Of a stretch of DNA of 17,483 nt, positions 14,745 through 17,483 are shown one piece after another (positions within the stretch are counted from its first letter, which is position 1; every line of letters begins with the position of its first letter). Source of the stretch: Streptosporangiaceae bacterium (GTDB taxonomy: Bacteria > Actinomycetota > Actinomycetes > Streptosporangiales > Streptosporangiaceae); assembly GCA_030039095.1 (NCBI GenBank), contig JASHQP010000545.1:1-17483 (forward strand), written 5' to 3'. The notes under the pieces were generated by a model. That model had not been told where the DNA came from and did not search any database. It saw only the letters and a list, made by a program, of their open reading frames with translations. Both the position numbers and the translations under genes were made by a program.

Positions 14745-14782
14745 ACAATCAAATTGTAACAAATAGCCGTCACCGGCGTCAA
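14745..14782 (-). promoter_or_regulatory. SARP regulator promoter with OhrR-box-like element
   Basis: On the minus strand TTGACG (14782-14777), an 18-bp spacer and TACAAT (14758-14753) form a near-canonical promoter. The sequence TACAATTTGATTGTG across the -10 is almost the same as TACAATTTAAATTGTG at the hemerythrin-DUF2249 promoter (4973-5010) and holds the inverted repeat ACAAT-N3-ATTGT. Confidence 0.65.
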
Positions 14783-14879
14783 AGACCGGGCCGACGTCGG
14801 CCTACCCCCGGGCCGAGCGCAGGGCCTCCCCAGACCCGCGTCACAAACGTGCCGACGTGGAAGCCCGTCGGCAGGCGCC

Positions 14880-14912
14880 TATTTTTGACAGGCGACTTAG
14901 TATATAACAACG
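14880..14912 (+). promoter_or_regulatory. AT-rich promoter region of the third hemerythrin gene
   Basis: TTGACA (14885-14890) is followed by TATATAAC (14901-14908), but the 10-12 bp spacing is too short for a normal sigma-70 promoter. It may be activator-dependent or use another sigma factor. A short ORF of 11 codons (MARRERPREER, 14918-14953) ends two bases before the hemerythrin GTG. Confidence 0.45.
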
Positions 14913-14954
14913 AGGCCATGGCAAGACGAGAAAGGCCCCGGGAGGAGCGGTAAG

Positions 14955-15446
14955 GTGGCCGTTACACCGCAGATGCCTGCCAGAGCGGCAGCACGGTCCG
15001 GGGCAGCACTCGTAGCCTGCCATGCCGAACTGCAGCAGGTGCTGGATCAATGGGCCAGCGTGCTGGCCGAGGCGGCCGACCGGGGCGACCCCATGCGCCC
15101 GGCCAAGGCTCTGCTGCGTACCTTCCTCGCCGACGAGATAATGCCGCACACCCGCGCCGAGGAACGATCGCTCTACCGTCCAGCGCGGCGCGATCCGGGC
15201 GCCGCCCTGCTGGTGCAGGCGCTGATCCGGGAGCACCGCGATCTGGCGTCGCAGGCCGAACGGTTGTCCGCGCAGGTGCGGCCGGTCGCCGTTGCCGCGA
15301 CTGCCGCGGCCATCAGCGCCCTGTTCGCCAGCCACGTGGCGAAGGAAGATGACCTGCTGCTGCCCGCCCTGGAGCGGTCCGGCATCGACGTGGCGCGCCT
15401 CATAGTCCGTGAGGACCGCCTGACCGGTCTGCGGAGTGCCGCATGA
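14955..15446 (+). CDS. Hemerythrin domain protein
   Basis: This 163-residue single-domain HHE protein has a complete ligand set: H23, H65-x3-E69 (HTRAE), H94 (REHRDL) and H127-x3-E131 (HVAKE). It probably binds a non-haem di-iron centre able to bind O2, NO or peroxide. The GTG at 14955 has GGGAGGAG upstream. It is divergently transcribed from the SARP regulator. The domain resembles the N-terminal part of the 421-residue protein (the LPALE/LPALL helix ends are alike), so the two may be paralogues, one without DUF2249. Confidence 0.9.
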   Translation: MAVTPQMPARAAARSGAALVACHAELQQVLDQWASVLAEAADRGDPMRPAKALLRTFLADEIMPHTRAEERSLYRPARRDPGAALLVQALIREHRDLASQAERLSAQVRPVAVAATAAAISALFASHVAKEDDLLLPALERSGIDVARLIVREDRLTGLRSAA

Positions 15447-15451
15447 CCTTG

Positions 15452-15477
15452 GCTGCCTGCAAGCTGCCTGCAAGCTG
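15452..15477. repeat. 11-bp direct repeat
   Basis: CTGCCTGCAAG occurs twice head to tail just after the hemerythrin stop and just before the reductase remnant. It may mark a rearrangement junction. Confidence 0.6.
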
Positions 15478-15488
15478 CGGCCGGCAGG

Positions 15489-15641
15489 ATGTCCGGCGGC
15501 CGGGTGGTGGCCGGCATGAACGTCAACGTCTGGGATGTCACCGACGCGATCCAGGACCTGATCCGGTCCGGCCGGCCCGCAGATCCGGCCCGGCTCGCCG
15601 ACCCGGCGGTCCCGCTGGGCGAGGTCCTCGACGCGGCCTGA
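15489..15641 (+). pseudogene. C-terminal remnant of a NAD(P)H-dependent ferredoxin reductase
   Basis: The 50-residue frame (MSGGRVVAGMNVNVWDVTDA, then IQDLIRSGRPADPARLADPA and VPLGEVLDAA) matches the last part of the reductase C-terminal domain of FAD-dependent Rieske-type ferredoxin reductases. These commonly end GMNVNVWDV...IQ.LI.....D...LADP..PL. Full proteins are about 400 residues. The FAD and NAD domains are missing, and the frame closes at a stop just upstream (15444-15446). The flanking 11-bp direct repeat and a downstream hairpin (GCCGGCCGCAAGGCCGG) support a deletion scar followed by the original terminator. Confidence 0.75.
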
Positions 15642-15644
15642 CCC

Positions 15645-15661
15645 GCCGGCCGCAAGGCCGG
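15645..15661 (+). terminator. Short hairpin after the reductase remnant
   Basis: A CCGGCC / GGCCGG stem closes on a GCAA tetraloop directly after the stop of the reductase remnant. It is a plausible terminator, without a U-tract. Confidence 0.5.
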
Positions 15662-15675
15662 AACCGATCGGTTCC
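15660..15675. promoter_or_regulatory. Perfect 16-bp palindrome before the DJ-1/PfpI gene
   Basis: GGAACCGATCGGTTCC is a perfect palindrome ending about 20 bp before the start codon. It could be an operator or an mRNA hairpin just ahead of the ribosome site. Its symmetry and position make it a candidate for control of the downstream gene. Confidence 0.55.
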
Positions 15676-15695
15676 AAACATCAGCAGGAGGAGCA

Positions 15696-16358
15696 GTGAC
15701 CAGCAGCAAGATCGACGGCTTCCGGCTGGGGATCTACGTGTTCGAAGACGCCGAGGTGGTGGACTTCGCCGCGCCGTACGGCGTGTTCTCCGTCGCCCGC
15801 CGGTACGACCCGGCGCTGGATGTGTTCCTGGTCGCCGAGACGCTGCGGCCGGTGCAGGCTCAGGCCGGATTCACGGTGCTGCCGAACTACGACCTCGCCA
15901 GCCGCCCGGCGATGAACGCGTTCTTGATCCCGGGCGGTGCGGGCACCCGCCCGGAGACCTACAACACCAGGCTGCACGAGTTCATCGGCGCTCTGCCCGG
16001 CGAGACGCTGCTGACCAGCGTGTGCACCGGCTCGTGGATCCTCGCGCAGGCGGGCCTGCTGGACGGCCTGCCGGCGACCAGCCGCAAGGAGCCCGACCGC
16101 AGCGAGGCGAAGCCGCCCGGTATGGTGCCGATCGACCGGCTGGCCAGCCTGGCGCCGGCCTGCCGCGTCAGCCACGCCCGGGTGGTGGACGCCGGCCGGG
16201 TGATCACGGCCGCGGGGATCAGCGCGGGCATGGAGATGGGCTTCCACCTGCTGCGCCGCGCCGGCTACGACGAGGCGTTCATCGACGACGTCGCCCGGGT
16301 CATGGAGTACACGAAGGCCTACGACGCCTACCGCGACGACCGCGAGACACAGCCGTAA
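15696..16358 (+). CDS. DJ-1/PfpI family protein (GATase1-like, isonitrile hydratase type)
   Basis: This 220-residue cytoplasmic protein has the class I glutamine-amidotransferase-like fold. The nucleophile elbow is TSVCTGSWILAQAGLLDG, with C110. The upstream glutamate region is YVFEDAEVVDFAAPYGVF (E18/E20) and the glycine loop is LIPGGAGTR (77-85). The later ITAAGISAGMEMGFHLL block is the hallmark of the subgroup related to AraC-regulator N-terminal domains and isonitrile hydratase InhA. No AraC DNA-binding domain is attached. The histidine often found after TT in this family is replaced (ATSRKEPD). The GTG at 15696 has AGGAGGAG upstream. The exact substrate cannot be told; a role in aldehyde or isonitrile chemistry or stress repair is inference. 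Confidence 0.85.
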   Translation: MTSSKIDGFRLGIYVFEDAEVVDFAAPYGVFSVARRYDPALDVFLVAETLRPVQAQAGFTVLPNYDLASRPAMNAFLIPGGAGTRPETYNTRLHEFIGALPGETLLTSVCTGSWILAQAGLLDGLPATSRKEPDRSEAKPPGMVPIDRLASLAPACRVSHARVVDAGRVITAAGISAGMEMGFHLLRRAGYDEAFIDDVARVMEYTKAYDAYRDDRETQP

Positions 16359-16376
16359 GCGAGCAGCCCGCCCGAG

Positions 16377-16853
16377 CTAGCCCGATGCCGGTGCCTTCGC
16401 GCACACCCATCCGCCGGGAAGCTCTCCGGAGTCGAGAAATGCCCGTAGCCGCCCGGCCTCCGCTTCGGTAAGCACCTCGTCGGCTTGCGGGTAGAGGATC
16501 CTCTCCTCCTTGGGGTTGTGATGCACGAGCTGGACGACAAGCTGCCGGCAGAGCGTGCGGGCGGCGCCGTCCGGCCCGTCGGCGTCGAGGTAGGACTCCA
16601 GGGCGTCCATCGTCTGCCATAGCTGACCGTGCTCGCGCAGCATGACGAACACCGGAGCCACCAGGCCGGCCGAACGCAGCGGCGGGAACAGGAACTCCTC
16701 CTCCAGGTAGATGTGGCGGCGCAGGGCGTGGACCGCGCGCAGCAGGGGTTTCGGGTCCCGCTCCCCGGCGGGCGCACCGGTGAACGCCTCGATCCCCTGG
16801 TCGACCTCGCGGTGCTCTCGCTCGAGAGCCCCCGCCAGTGACTCGATCTCCAT
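16377..16853 (-). CDS. Hemerythrin domain protein
   Basis: This 158-residue HHE protein has ligands H14, H47-x3-E51 (HIYLE), H75 (REHGQL) and H112-x3-E116 (HNPKE). The HHNPKEERILYPQAD block is typical of a different hemerythrin subgroup from the other three in the window. The ATG at 16853 is chosen because AAGGAG lies eight bases upstream. GTG codons in frame at 16874 and 16895 each also have a ribosome site, owing to a 21-bp tandem repeat. An upstream in-frame start at 16916 would overlap the -10 box and is rejected. It converges with the DJ-1/PfpI gene, with 18 bp between stops. Confidence 0.9.
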   Translation of the reverse strand: MEIESLAGALEREHREVDQGIEAFTGAPAGERDPKPLLRAVHALRRHIYLEEEFLFPPLRSAGLVAPVFVMLREHGQLWQTMDALESYLDADGPDGAARTLCRQLVVQLVHHNPKEERILYPQADEVLTEAEAGRLRAFLDSGELPGGWVCAKAPASG

Positions 16854-16857
16854 GCTC

Positions 16858-16899
16858 GCTCCTTCGGCTTCCACGCCCGCTCCTTCGGTTTCCACGCTC
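16858..16899. repeat. 21-bp tandem repeat duplicating the ribosome site
   Basis: Two near-identical 21-bp units (plus strand GCTCCTTCGGCTTCCACGCCC and variant) lie directly before the hemerythrin ATG. Each contains, on the minus strand, an AAGGAGC ribosome site and an in-frame GTG, giving VETEGAG-VEAEGAS before MEIE. Confidence 0.8.
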
Positions 16900-16903
16900 C
16901 TCG

Positions 16904-16932
16904 ATAATAAATACAACCATACCTGTGTATAA
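16904..16932 (-). promoter_or_regulatory. Promoter of the fourth hemerythrin gene
   Basis: On the minus strand TTATAC (16932-16927), a 17-bp spacer and TATTAT (16909-16904) lie in an AT island about 50 bp before the ATG. Confidence 0.45.
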
Positions 16933-17005
16933 GAAGCCGAGCGAAGCCAGGCCGGCCGGTATCGCAGTGAAATTGCAAGCGACCGCGCCTACGGTCACAG
17001 CCGAG

Positions 17006-17224
17006 ATGACTGACAACGATGATGTGGCCGCCCGGCGCGCTGCGGGCGGCGCTGCAGCGGCCAGCGAAGCGAACCAGCAGATCCAGTACGCGATGTGGTC
17101 GGTCTTCCGGGTCGCCGACCGATGCACCTGTCCCACATCGCGATCAAACTCGACGAGTGGTATCGCTTCGGGCCCAGGGAGCGGCTGCACCGGACGGTCG
17201 ATGCCGCTGGCCGAGATGCTGTGA
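17006..17224 (+). pseudogene. N-terminal fragment resembling HemQ/chlorite dismutase
   Basis: From ATG 17006 the frame reads MTDNDDVAARRAAGGAAAAS, then ANQQIQYAMWSVFRVADR. The last block matches the start of actinobacterial HemQ (coproheme decarboxylase), which reads LNEVIRYTLWSVFKL. After about 40 residues the similarity stops, and the frame runs through unrelated sequence to a stop at 17224. None of the haem-binding part (for example the NKSHIPAF region) is present. It is probably a truncated remnant; the ribosome site is weak. Confidence 0.55.
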
Positions 17225-17295
17225 AACAGGGCACGGGGGAGCCGGGGTTCGCCGACGTCCCGAACGTGTCGCTGACGTTCACCCTGCCTCTGTGA
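17122..17295 (+). pseudogene. Unidentified C-terminal fragment
   Basis: A second plus frame overlaps the HemQ-like fragment. It reads MHLSHIAIKLDEWYRFGPRE, then RLHRTVDAAGRDAVKQGTGE, and ends VPNVSLTFTLPL. The composition looks like real protein, with an orderly hydrophobic pattern, but I recognise no family. It may be the end of the gene whose other part was lost at a junction near 17120, or a separate remnant. It overlaps the end of the nrfD gene on the other strand by 17 bp. Confidence 0.35.
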
Positions 17296-17483
17296 ACAGC
17301 GGGTCTGGACCGGTGCCCGGCACCTGGCCGGCACGCTGGTCGAGCCGCTCGCGCTGCGGGATGACGGTGTACCTGGGGTCGCGGGCCGACTGCAGGCCCG
17401 CCTCGAAGACCGCGAACCGAAGCACCGCGGAGCCGGCGACCAGGCAGGCGCCGGCCAGGGCGGACGCGATCCGCGACCGGCGG
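17279..17483 (-). CDS. nrfD: NrfD-type membrane subunit, C-terminal part
   Basis: The minus frame enters from the right edge and encodes the last 67 residues. It holds the final helix (ASALAGACLVAGSAVLRFAV) followed by FEAGLQSARDPRYTVIPQRE. The RF.VFEAG..SARDP.YTV.PQRERL ending is a hallmark of NrfD/PsrC-like quinol-interacting membrane subunits of molybdopterin or iron-sulfur respiratory complexes (polysulfide, nitrite or formate related). The complex's catalytic and Fe-S subunits would lie beyond the edge. The stop is at 17279-17281. Confidence 0.88.
   Translation of the reverse strand, partial: RRSRIASALAGACLVAGSAVLRFAVFEAGLQSARDPRYTVIPQRERLDQRAGQVPGTGPDPLFTEAG

Noticed and set aside
14608..14782. 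SARP regulator start at ATG 14782
   Set aside because: It would start on the predicted -35 box, and the 58 added residues are not family-like.
11834..14953. Long plus-strand frames (515 and 400 codons) opposite the SARP regulator
   Set aside because: The minus strand encodes clear DNA-binding, BTAD and ATPase domains; the plus frames are low-complexity shadows.

Overview
The window is very GC-rich. AT-rich DNA is confined to short islands between genes, GTG and TTG starts occur, and the family set (FdxA-type ferredoxin, DUF6104, DUF3040, SARP/BTAD-ATPase regulator, SPW-repeat protein) is typical of a high-GC actinobacterium, probably a soil or filamentous lineage. No rRNA, tRNA, CRISPR array, transposase or phage gene was recognised.

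Layout, left to right. A multi-pass membrane protein is cut by the left edge (2-1006). It converges through a strong hairpin on a seven-iron ferredoxin (fdxA, 1200-1550, minus). A gene-poor AT-rich stretch follows, holding a DUF3040 membrane protein (2166-2498), an FNR/CRP-like box (2621-2634), a possible 29-codon ORF and a DUF6104 small protein (2826-3005, minus). A minus-strand group at 3204-4952 encodes a hemerythrin-DUF2249 protein, an OsmC-type peroxidase and a small membrane protein. Its promoter carries a palindrome resembling the OhrR box. Plus-strand genes for a Rieske protein and an SPW-repeat membrane protein come next. Then, on the minus strand, lie a hemerythrin with two DUF2249 domains and an apparently internally deleted DNA glycosylase. 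A plus-strand operon encodes a small repeat-bearing membrane protein, transaldolase and a DUF488 protein. After it come a DsbA-fold protein and a 1091-residue SARP-ATPase-TPR regulator, both on minus. The regulator is divergent from a third hemerythrin (14955-15446). The right part holds a remnant of a ferredoxin reductase C-terminus, a DJ-1/PfpI protein, a fourth hemerythrin (minus), a fragment like the HemQ N-terminus, and the C-terminus of an NrfD-type quinol-interacting membrane subunit (minus).

Common theme (inference): four hemerythrin proteins, three DUF2249 domains, a redox-stable ferredoxin, a Rieske protein, an OsmC peroxidase, a thiol oxidoreductase, a DJ-1 protein and NrfD point to an accessory region for low-oxygen, nitrosative or peroxide stress. 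The strongest regulatory clue is that the hemerythrin-OsmC group and the SARP regulator share nearly the same TACAATTT..ATTGTG element over their -10 boxes. Three genes appear partly deleted or reduced to fragments, so the region also looks to be decaying or rearranging.
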